From Magnetococcales bacterium (lineage in GTDB: Bacteria > Pseudomonadota > Magnetococcia > Magnetococcales > JADFYX01), in NCBI GenBank assembly GCA_015232365.1, contig JADFZU010000021.1, positions 1 through 43,455 of the forward strand: 43,455 nt of DNA, given 5' to 3'. How positions within the stretch are numbered: position 1 is the first letter of the stretch; every line of letters begins with the position of its first letter. Under the pieces are notes generated by a model. The model was not told the DNA's origin. It saw only the letters and a list, made by a program, of their open reading frames with translations, and made no database searches. A program made the translations under genes and the position numbers. Positions 24,909 to 33,100 of the stretch are shown in pieces.

Positions 24909-27035
24909 TTATTGCAACTCTGGTAAATTCCGCAACTCCTTCACCCTCTCCTCTGGGTATCCTAAAGATTCAAAGTCAATAATCCCTTTTTGAGCATGGC
25001 AGTTTTTACAGGTAAGGCCCTTTTTCTGAATACCATGATTGACCATTAAAGTCCCCATCTGTCTCATCCATTTTGCCTCGACATTTTTCAGTTGACCATT
25101 TTCAAGAGGATAGTCACCGCTCCAGCCTTTGGCTCCAGCATACCTCATGAACTCGTCCATCATATATAGCTTGAATGGAGTCTCGTACATCCGCTTGACA
25201 ATTGGATTTTTTATCGCCTCTTTTACTGAGGCTTCTGTATCTCCGGTTTCATAATATTTAGGGTAGTCAAATGGTAGGATCATGCCGCCAAACGGACCTT
25301 GGTTACCCATATCTTCGTACATCAAGGCGTTAAATATTTTAAATGGATATAGTTTACTCTCGCCTTGTTTCATAATGGGACGGAGACCCTCTTCAATCAT
25401 TTTTTTACGTTGGGCCAAAACTTCAGGAGATAGTACCGAGAGTGGCTGGGTTGCCTCTTTTACATACTGCTCCACATCTATCTCTGGGTAGGTCTCTTTA
25501 AGTTTGATAGCTGCAGCTCTTATCTTTTCAATGGACTCTGGGTCATCAATCGTAACCATTTCAGTCATGAGTGGGTTGTAACCATCTCCACCATTAGGGT
25601 TGTCGCCAAGAGCATTGGCTAAAAATGTACCGTTGCCGTTGAACCAGAAGAATTTAAACCCCTGTCCAGGTTTGCCGGACTGTAAGATATCTGTGAAAAC
25701 AAAGACCCCTTCCTCTTCATTCCAGGTTGGGTGTACCCAGTCTCTGAGTACCACATTGTCATCACGAAGGTTTTTAATATGACAAGCCTCGCAGGATAGA
25801 CGTGCTGTATGACCATTTAATATAGCCCGGTCTTCATCGTCAGCAACATGGGGTGCTGTGGTGTGGCAGGTTTCGCAAGCGACTACTTTTCCTGGTATAT
25901 CATTTGCTATCAGGTCAACTCCTTTGGTGCCACGAGGAATTTTATGACCCTCTGGAACATGGCAGTCGGTGCAGTCCATGCCTGCTTTCATATGGACATC
26001 ATGTTCGGCGGTCATAGAGTTGCCGCGTTTAGAACCGGGATGGAGAAGGCGTTTATTTTTATAGCCTAAATTATCAGGAGCCGCCCCCTCTGGAAGATTT
26101 TTTTCCATATCACCACCCATATTGTGTTGATGGCAGTTGAGGCAGGTCTTGGCAGTTGGTATACCAACCATCATTGCTGCTTTCATGCTACGGTCCTGGT
26201 TCCAGCGGAGGCCTTGATCATCTTCAATAACAAAGCGTTGGTTCATGTCATAACCAGTTGAATGACATATCAAACAGTCAACACCCTGTTTAGCAACCTC
26301 AGGTACAGAACCACCAGGGAGCATCATCTCGGTTGCAGGGTGGTAACCGCCGCCAATGTGACATTGACCGCAGCCTTCACTACGCATCTCAATCTCACCA
26401 CCTGAATGCTCAGGTTTTGTTTTGATTAAATCAGCCCATCCTGTCCAAGAAAAAGAACCTGGAACGCCACAAGCCCGGTCAATTTTTCCCATGGGAATAG
26501 GTCGGTTGCCTTCGCCATTAACATTCCGTCCATCAAAGCCAAAAGTTGAGAACCCCTGGTCAGATTGCTGAAATTTAAAGTGTACGCTATTAACAATACC
26601 CTCCATAGTGCTAACTTTTTCATGACCGCCTTTGCCGTCGGGAACATCCATTTTATCATGGCACTTCAAGCAGGTTGACGGTCCATCATATTTGCGGACT
26701 CCTGCTTTGCGGAAATAGTCGATATGGGGGAATGAGTTGTCTCTTTTTACCGAGGGAAGATTCATGACTCGTCTTTGGCGAAGACGTTTAACAAAGGGAA
26801 TCTCCTCATCAGAGGTAAGTTCATCAGCTACTTTCTGACGACTCTTTTTAGTGATTTCCAAAGCCAGTTTTTCAAATTCATTATCACTTAAAAGAATGCT
26901 GTTTTCATAAGTTAATGGACCGTTTGCAACGCCGGTATATTTGCCAATAGCCCAAGGATATAGCCACTGAAATCCGTAGAAAAGAACTGCAAAACCGCAT
27001 GTTATCAACAGGATTTTTTTAATTATTGTTTTCAT
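24909..27035 (-). CDS. Membrane-anchored octaheme cytochrome c
   Basis: A 708-aa protein with an N-terminal helix (about 4-27) and eight CXXCH motifs at Cys 122, 222, 254, 298, 355, 387, 415 and 676. The seventh and eighth are separated by about 261 residues, a large haem-free insert rich in aromatic and charged residues. The tail (NHGIQKKGLTCKNCHAQKG then DFESLGY) resembles the end of octaheme tetrathionate-reductase-family cytochromes. No CXXCK motif is present, so the Lys-ligated active haem of OTR or of octaheme nitrite reductase is absent. Start chosen at 27035 after GGAGGATG; an earlier ATG at 27059 lies upstream of that site. It begins 1 bp after the cytochrome b stop. Substrate unknown. 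Confidence 0.85.
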   Translation of the reverse strand: MKTIIKKILLITCGFAVLFYGFQWLYPWAIGKYTGVANGPLTYENSILLSDNEFEKLALEITKKSRQKVADELTSDEEIPFVKRLRQRRVMNLPSVKRDNSFPHIDYFRKAGVRKYDGPSTCLKCHDKMDVPDGKGGHEKVSTMEGIVNSVHFKFQQSDQGFSTFGFDGRNVNGEGNRPIPMGKIDRACGVPGSFSWTGWADLIKTKPEHSGGEIEMRSEGCGQCHIGGGYHPATEMMLPGGSVPEVAKQGVDCLICHSTGYDMNQRFVIEDDQGLRWNQDRSMKAAMMVGIPTAKTCLNCHQHNMGGDMEKNLPEGAAPDNLGYKNKRLLHPGSKRGNSMTAEHDVHMKAGMDCTDCHVPEGHKIPRGTKGVDLIANDIPGKVVACETCHTTAPHVADDEDRAILNGHTARLSCEACHIKNLRDDNVVLRDWVHPTWNEEEGVFVFTDILQSGKPGQGFKFFWFNGNGTFLANALGDNPNGGDGYNPLMTEMVTIDDPESIEKIRAAAIKLKETYPEIDVEQYVKEATQPLSVLSPEVLAQRKKMIEEGLRPIMKQGESKLYPFKIFNALMYEDMGNQGPFGGMILPFDYPKYYETGDTEASVKEAIKNPIVKRMYETPFKLYMMDEFMRYAGAKGWSGDYPLENGQLKNVEAKWMRQMGTLMVNHGIQKKGLTCKNCHAQKGIIDFESLGYPEERVKELRNLPELQ

Positions 27036-27036
27036 T

Positions 27037-27687
27037 TCATCCTCCCCCGTGTGTGTCAATTTCTTCTAAGCCGGTGAACATTTTTTTCAGGTCGTGGGTG
27101 ACTGTCTTTCCTACTGTGGCTAGATAGATATGGATGATTAAAAAAACAGCTAGGCCTATGCCGATGATGTAATGCCCCACTGCAACTGGCCACAAGCCGC
27201 CCATTCCCAAGAACTGCTCTGGGGCATACTCAGGAAAGAGAAGTAATATTCCAGAAACAATCATGGCAGGAATTCCAAGAAACATGATTGATGCGTAGGT
27301 CAACTGCTGAAGCGGGTTGAACTTTTGTTTTTCAGTTGGTGGAATTGGATGGTGTTCTCCTTTGAAAATACCAATCCCGTAGAAAGTAGCCTGTATAATC
27401 ATGCGTTTTAGTAATCCATTCCAAACTGGAATATAGTGACGTATATTATTTGATGATATGTTTGAAGTCATGAAAAACAGATAACCTAATATCATCAATA
27501 CCCCACTGATATTGTGAATTGTTCTGGCAAGACCAAATGGAATCAAGGCCATGTTCGGGTCAGAAAAGTGCAGGCTGATTCCACTAGTGACCAATAGAAT
27601 AAACAGTAGTGCGTTGGACCAGTGCCATATACGCAACCATAAAGGGTAGAGCATAACCAGGCGGATGGTGTTGTTAGCGGCTTTCAT
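27037..27687 (-). CDS. Cytochrome b (b561/Ni-hydrogenase-type) quinone-interacting subunit
   Basis: A 216-aa integral membrane protein with four main helices. Four candidate haem ligands fall in two pairs: His22 (LRIWHWSNA) with His58 (ARTIHNISG), and His172 (AVGHYIIG) with His186 (LIIHIYLA). This is the di-haem pattern of the cytochrome_b561/Ni-hydrogenase b family, also seen in PhsC-like and CbcB-like subunits. It overlaps the heptaheme gene by 14 bp and abuts the octaheme gene, so the three are made as one complex. Ribosome site AGGAGG. Role inferred: exchange of electrons between quinones and the c-type subunits. Confidence 0.88.
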   Translation of the reverse strand: MKAANNTIRLVMLYPLWLRIWHWSNALLFILLVTSGISLHFSDPNMALIPFGLARTIHNISGVLMILGYLFFMTSNISSNNIRHYIPVWNGLLKRMIIQATFYGIGIFKGEHHPIPPTEKQKFNPLQQLTYASIMFLGIPAMIVSGILLLFPEYAPEQFLGMGGLWPVAVGHYIIGIGLAVFLIIHIYLATVGKTVTHDLKKMFTGLEEIDTHGGG

Positions 27688-28630
27688 TTTTTTTCCTCCT
27701 GCGTGAGGCGATCCAACGTCCTACTCCGTGAGCAAAAACTCCCAAGGTGGTTGCACCAATCAGCATTATACCAAGACCGTCGAGTAGGGGGTGTCTGGTC
27801 ATACCGATTATGTAGCTGTCATTCATTACTACACCGTTGATAAAGCCGGCATTACGCTCACTCTCCCTGAGCCGGTATTTATAAAGCTTGGTAAGCAATA
27901 TTGAATCTTTAGTGTGGCAAAAAGCACATTTTTTTTCTGCACGAACTGCAGGCTCAATGGCATGGATAACAGAGCTAATCCGAGGAGTATGGCACTCAAC
28001 ACAGCGTATGGAGTTTATGTGCAGGCTAGTTGCTGGTAACCAGGAGTGGGATGATTCTATGGTTCTGGTATTGATTTTTTTCTGGCTGTTTTTCTCGTGG
28101 CAGCTAATGCAAGAGCCGTTGCTGCGTTCAACCAGATCTGCGGTTTCTTCATGGCTGTTGCGACCAAGTTGCCAGCTATGTAGATCGTGGCATGTGTAGC
28201 AGTTGAAGTTATCTGGATCTTTTTTGTGATGGACGCTTTTCTTAAACTGCACCACTATTTTATCAAAACGATATTTTTTCAGCTCTGGTTTGTCCTGATG
28301 GCAATCTGCACAAGAGTTTGCCTGTTTGTCGCGGGCTATATCGTGAGGATATTCTGAAAAGTCCCCCTTGTGACAACTCAAACATGGCTGGTTGCCATGG
28401 GTTGCATGGGGGAGTTTCTTTTTGTCGATTGCCAGGTTGATTAGATTACCAGTTTTAGGATCTTGATAAGCTAATCTTTCCATGCCGTGACAGCGTAGGC
28501 AGTTGTTATTTGCTTCTGGTGTTTGTGCACTGTTAGCCGGTGTTGATGTGCCGATTAGCAGTATGTTGAGGAGTGCTATTAGGATGACAGTCTTGAGATG
28601 TTGACCTAATGTTTTCATTTTATCACACAT
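27674..28630 (-). CDS. Membrane-anchored heptaheme cytochrome c (cytochrome c3-like)
   Basis: A 318-aa exported protein. A signal peptide (ending ANSAQ, about residue 36) is followed by seven CXXCH motifs at Cys 44, 83, 107, 144, 174, 210 and 235. After them come a haem-free stretch and a C-terminal membrane helix (about 282-302) with a basic tail (RRRKK). The paired His residues between motifs suggest bis-His haems. A heptaheme c plus a cytochrome b is the composition I recall for Geobacter CbcBA. The start is uncertain between 28630 and 28618 (MKTLGQ): the AAAGG ribosome site is too close to the first and distant from the second. Confidence 0.85.
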   Translation of the reverse strand: MCDKMKTLGQHLKTVILIALLNILLIGTSTPANSAQTPEANNNCLRCHGMERLAYQDPKTGNLINLAIDKKKLPHATHGNQPCLSCHKGDFSEYPHDIARDKQANSCADCHQDKPELKKYRFDKIVVQFKKSVHHKKDPDNFNCYTCHDLHSWQLGRNSHEETADLVERSNGSCISCHEKNSQKKINTRTIESSHSWLPATSLHINSIRCVECHTPRISSVIHAIEPAVRAEKKCAFCHTKDSILLTKLYKYRLRESERNAGFINGVVMNDSYIIGMTRHPLLDGLGIMLIGATTLGVFAHGVGRWIASRRRKKNESR

Positions 28631-28638
28631 CGCCTTTC

Positions 28639-28667
28639 AAGATACGGCAGTGTAGCTGCCGTATCTT
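28639..28667. other. Perfect 12-bp hairpin just upstream of the heptaheme gene
   Basis: AAGATACGGCAG (28639-28650) pairs with CTGCCGTATCTT (28656-28667) around a 5-nt loop. On the minus strand it lies between the ankyrin stop and the heptaheme ribosome site, ending 8 nt before the first possible start. Without a T tract it is more likely an RNA processing, stability or translation element than a simple terminator. Confidence 0.7.
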
Positions 28668-28683
28668 ATATTCACCCTCCTAT

Positions 28684-29655
28684 TCAGATGATTGTTGCAA
28701 CTTTTGCGAACATTTTTCCCATGGCATTTTTGACTTTGTTGTTGCCATAGTATTTTTTGGCATTATGTCCGTCTATATCGGTCATTGTGGCATCAGCCCC
28801 ATTCTCGATCAAGATTTTTGCACTATCAAAGTGGTTGTTTTGTGCTGCAAACATTAGGGGAGATACTCCCCAGTTATTGACTGCGTTTACATCTCCGCCT
28901 GCATCAATGATGGATTGAACAATTGATGCGTAGCCGTTCTCTGCTGCTAGATGTAGGGCTGTGCAACCACAATCGTGTTTGGTAGTTAATTTTGCTCCAT
29001 TATTTAAGAGGTTGTTAACGATCTTTTCGTGGCCGTCCATTGAAGCAAGCATAATTGCTGTGAAGCCGTTTTTGTCGAGATGGTTTACATTACCACCTTT
29101 CGCCATTATAAGCTCGGCAACTTTATCAGATCCCCATTCAGCGGCGATCATCAATGCTGTGCGTCCTTTTTTGTTTACCTGATCAATGTTAGCGTTATTA
29201 TCTATTAGCTGCTCTGCCAAGTCTAGGTAACCATATTGAGCTGCTGCCATTAGGGTAGTGTTACCATTGCTTGTAGCGGCGTTGACATCAGCTCCTTTAT
29301 TGATCAAAGTTTTTACAATGTCTGTGTGTCCCCATTGTGCAGCAACAGTCAGTGCAGTTTGTCCCCAACGGTTGGAGACGTTGACATCGGCATTGGCAGC
29401 TAAAAGTTTTTCAACAACTTCCTTCTGTCCATACTCGGCTGCCCACATTAATGGAGTGTTGCCGACGCGCCCCTGGTCGTTTACGTTCCAGCCGCTCTGT
29501 AGAAGGGAGGTTATGTTTTTGACATCTCCATCCATTGCTGCGACCGCCATAGGGTTAACAGCAACTGGTGCTTTCGGTGTCTCTTGTGCCATAAAAGCTA
29601 ATCCTGCTACGACTGCTAACACGGAAGCTGTGAGTTTGATTTTTGTAGTCTTCAT
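28684..29655 (-). CDS. Exported ankyrin-repeat protein leading the multiheme operon
   Basis: A 323-aa protein with an N-terminal hydrophobic signal (about 6-23, MKTTKIKLTASVLAVVAGLA) and then about eight 33-residue ankyrin repeats from residue 34, plus a degenerate ninth. Repeat signatures include GNTPLMWAAEYGQKEVVEKL and GQTALTVAAQWGHTDIVKTL. One repeat carries CGC (KHDCGCTAL), two close Cys residues. Exported ankyrin proteins are uncommon; Pseudomonas AnkB is a precedent. Its place 53 bp before the heptaheme gene suggests it scaffolds or assembles the cytochromes. Ribosome site GGGGAAG. Confidence 0.87.
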   Translation of the reverse strand: MKTTKIKLTASVLAVVAGLAFMAQETPKAPVAVNPMAVAAMDGDVKNITSLLQSGWNVNDQGRVGNTPLMWAAEYGQKEVVEKLLAANADVNVSNRWGQTALTVAAQWGHTDIVKTLINKGADVNAATSNGNTTLMAAAQYGYLDLAEQLIDNNANIDQVNKKGRTALMIAAEWGSDKVAELIMAKGGNVNHLDKNGFTAIMLASMDGHEKIVNNLLNNGAKLTTKHDCGCTALHLAAENGYASIVQSIIDAGGDVNAVNNWGVSPLMFAAQNNHFDSAKILIENGADATMTDIDGHNAKKYYGNNKVKNAMGKMFAKVATII

Positions 29656-29773
29656 GATTCTTCCCCTAATTTTTCCCTAATTGTTGTAATTCTTTTCACC
29701 TTCATTTGTTACTGCTTAAACTTTGTCCCTTCTTACCTTTATTAAAAGCATTTCTTATGCCATAAATTTATAT

Positions 29774-29802
29774 AATGTAATGGCGGTATTAGATTTTCAC
29801 AA
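29774..29802 (-). promoter_or_regulatory. Candidate promoter of the ankyrin-multiheme operon
   Basis: Read on the minus strand, TTGTGA (29802-29797) and TACATT (29779-29774) are 17 nt apart, each with four of six consensus positions. The predicted leader would be about 110 nt. Confidence 0.35.
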
Positions 29803-29969
29803 AAAATAACTAATAATAACAGTTGAATACGGCAATGGTGCCTTTCTGAATAGTTATATTTATATCTGGATATTAGTATTTAATGTCAGGCTTTGGAACT
29901 GCAAAGTGGGGAGGGGGTTTGATGTATACATATGTAAACATGTATAATTTATTTTTTGGCCTTGCAACA

Positions 29970-30005
29970 CATGGGACAAAATGTCTCAGGACATTTTGTC
30001 CCATG
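29970..30005. repeat. Perfect 16-bp inverted repeat with 4-nt spacer
   Basis: CATGGGACAAAATGTC at 29970-29985 and its exact reverse complement at 29990-30005 flank TCAG. Each arm itself contains GGGACA and TGTC elements, so the site has nested symmetry. It is 145 bp beyond the end of the CHAT gene and about 315 bp upstream of the ankyrin start. There is no T tract. It could be a regulator site, a terminator hairpin or a mobile-element remnant. Confidence 0.8.
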
Positions 30006-30149
30006 ATACATAATGTGTCACAAGTTTGTTATGCAAAATATTTAAAATTATAGGAATTTCTATGCATTTAAAGATAATATCAAATTTTGCAGTAACCATA
30101 TTTTAAGTAAAAGATATTATCGGCATTGACTAATTACTGGTTGAAAAAG

Positions 30150-33100
30150 TTATTTATAATCTCCTAGAAGATTAAATCCCGCCCAATTTGAGGGGTGGGG
30201 AAAGTTCTTTTTAACCATAAGTTGAGCCTGTCGCAGACTTCTGGCTTTACTCATTGAGGCATAGTTTCTATAAAAATGTTTCATAAGAATTGCCGTAGCC
30301 ATATCATCGACACGCCATAGGGAAGAGATCAAAGCGTGGGTTCCTGCATAGAGAAATGCCCGGTTTAGGCCAATAATTTCGCTACCTTGCAACTCGCCAA
30401 GTCCGGTTTGACAGGCACTAAGGGTTACCAGATCAGCGTTTAATTTTAGAGAAAAAATATCCTTTACCGTTAAATGACCGTTTTTACTGTCATCAGTAGC
30501 CAGCCATAGGGAGGAGAAGAGGGGATTGATACTCTGAAAATCACCGTGGGCGGCTATATGAATAATTCCATAATCTGAAATGTTATCCAGTACCCTTTTT
30601 TTAGTGGCCTTTTTGCCGATCAATACCTCCCCTTCAGGAAAAGACCAGCGGATGCTTCCAGCTTCAAATTCTGCTAAGGGTAGATCAAAATTCAGGCTGC
30701 CAAGATCTGGGTTTCCGATGGAGAGGACACGGGTTCGTTTGATTTTTGAACGTTTTTTGAATGCAAACTCCATAGCAGATGCCGATGCCGAGTAGAAAAT
30801 AGGCTGGCTCTCTACCAGATAACCGTTATGGCCTTTAAGAGCTGAAAATGAGAGAAAATGCAGTGGCCCATGGGGAATAATGCCAAGATAGTCCAGACCG
30901 TTTATCTCACTGGCAAAAGGTTTGATCAGCCAACTATATAGTTGGGACATGACTTGATCGACAGGTTCGATGTTTTGCATTAAATCCCTGTACTTGCGAA
31001 CCGCTAGAGTTATCTCTTCTTCTGTTGCAGCTACCTCTTTAAATGTGGTTTTTCCCATCTTGGTTAGCCATATAAAGAGCTTTTTTTCAGTCAGAAGATA
31101 GGCCAGGGTTCCAACCTTTGGCTCTAACATTTTTTCAAACTTGCCAAGGGTGATGGGGTTGACAGAGATAAATGCACTCAGTTCAGGGTTGCTCTGTTGC
31201 AGTTCTAATTGTGCCTCTTCCGCTTGGGCTTTTTTACGCTGATAAGTTTCTCTCAGTTTTTTGTCAGGTTGTTTTGTTCTGGCTAATGTTTTAGCAAGAG
31301 AGTCCAGTTCTCTAAACAGTTTGGTGACATGACGCAGAGCCTTTTTATCTTTTGGCTGTTTCAGGTCGATCTTCTGGTTGGCTAGTAGGTCGATAAAGTT
31401 TCGAGAGCGGAACCGTTCCAGGTAGTTAAATGCCGTCCTGGTCTGGCCCATCTGCACGAGCAGGGTGATCATATCACGGTATAGATCTTGTTTGTTGAGT
31501 TGAAAACTGTTGCGTAAAGCATCAATTTTAAGGGCGGCACGCATGTTTTCTACAACTACTATTGCTTGTGAGTAAACCTCAACTGCCTCTTGCAATTCGC
31601 CATTTTTTGCCAGAATGCTAGCCTCGCCTGCTGCTGATCGCCATAGCACCTCTTTTAAATGGTACTGTTTAGCCATAGCTTTAGCTTGACCATAATAGAG
31701 GCTGGCTTTATTGTTATCGCCCTTTTGTCTGTAGAGGTTGCCCAGTTCAAGTTTGGTTTTAGCCAGGTTTATGGGATTTGCAATTTCCTTGCTTATTTTT
31801 TCTGCTGTAAGGAACCTCTCTTCGGCTTTGGCTATTTTACCCATCTTCATCAAGACTATGCCGCTGTTTCTATTGTCGTAACTCAACCCCCAGCGACTCT
31901 GAAGTTTTGAGTCCAACACCATGGCCTGCTCAAAGCTTTCAAGTGCCTCATCAAGTCGGCCCATCTGTCTTAGAACCAACCCTCTGTTATTGAGTGATGA
32001 GGCTATCTCGGTATCAATCTTTGCCTTCACAGCAAGATCAATTGCTCTGTTGAGGTGAATCAGGGCTTTTTGGTTCTCGTTAAGAGTCCAGTAGATAAGG
32101 CCACGAGTGTTGGCAATCATGATCGTAAGTTGGGGATCTTTAGCTAGCTGTGCCTCTTGGTTTGCTTCTAACAGCCGTTTAAAAGCAAGCTGATATTCAC
32201 CTTGAAACCATGCAGTGTTGGCTAGATATAGAGAGCCGGTTGCTAAGATAAAATGGTCATCAAGTATTGAGCCTATCTTTAAACCTGAGTGGTAAAAGTG
32301 GTCTGCTTTTTCAAAATTAGCTGATTTTTCATAGGTTAGACCGATATCAAAGAGGGATTTAGCCTCTAAACCTTTTTCATCAAGAGATTTAAATAGGGCC
32401 AGGGCTTTTTCAAAATAGCGGCGGGCTTTATCATATTGTGCCAGACGCAAGTGGTAGATACGCCCCATACGGCGATATTGATCCGCCATGGCTTTTTTGT
32501 CGCCAAGCTCCTTAAAGCGGTTGAAAGAGTCTCCAAAAGCGGCTAAGGCTTCTGTGTAGGAACCACGGTTCTCTTTGATAACACCAAGAGTAGCCACACC
32601 GTCAGCCATAAGGTTTTTAGCCCCGGTTTTTGCCCAGATTGTTATCGCCTGCTCTAGGTTTTCTATAGCCAGATCAAAATTTTCCAGGCGGGAGTAGAGA
32701 ATACCCATAGTATATAGAGCTTGGGATCTGACTTTAGGGGCTGCCTCTTTACCAAGGGCAGATAAAATACGTTTTTGATGATAGGCGGCCCGTTGGTAGT
32801 TGCCCATTTTAAACAGGGTTTCAACAGCAAAAGTGGATAGAGGTACAAACTCATTATAACGGTCGGCAAGTTTTATTAAGCTCAGAGCGTTTTCTAGATA
32901 GGACAGGGCCGCATCCTGCTCTCCTGCTTTGGCACTTTCTACAGCTAATGCCAACTCTTCATCGTAGAGGGCAACGGCTCGCTCTTGTAGAGTCTCTTTC
33001 TCCAGGCCGATAGAGCCATAAAAGCTAAACGGGTTGGCTTGTGAGCTATCGATATTTTGCCAAGCTTTTTGCAACGCTTCTGCTGCTGGATATTTTTCCA

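Larger units (their letters stand above)
29656..30149. other. Spacer between the CHAT gene and the ankyrin operon
   Basis: This 494-bp AT-rich stretch carries no supported gene. It contains the candidate ankyrin promoter, a loose inverted repeat TATACAT-8 nt-ATGTATA (29925-29946), and the 16-bp perfect inverted repeat at 29970-30005 described separately. Confidence 0.5.

Noticed and set aside
24909-27035. Naming the octaheme protein hydroxylamine oxidoreductase or octaheme nitrite reductase
   Set aside because: The Lys-ligated CXXCK motif of nitrite reductase is absent and I see no HAO-type context; the haem spacing with a 261-residue gap also differs.
29883-30053. 56-codon reading frame in the spacer before the ankyrin operon
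   Set aside because: No ribosome site, and it runs straight through the 36-bp palindrome, so its codons are set by that structure; composition is not protein-like.
29656-30149. Sigma-54 promoter for the ankyrin operon, suggested by the large palindrome as an enhancer site
   Set aside because: I found no TGGCAC-N5-TTGCA-like pair on the minus strand in the spacer.
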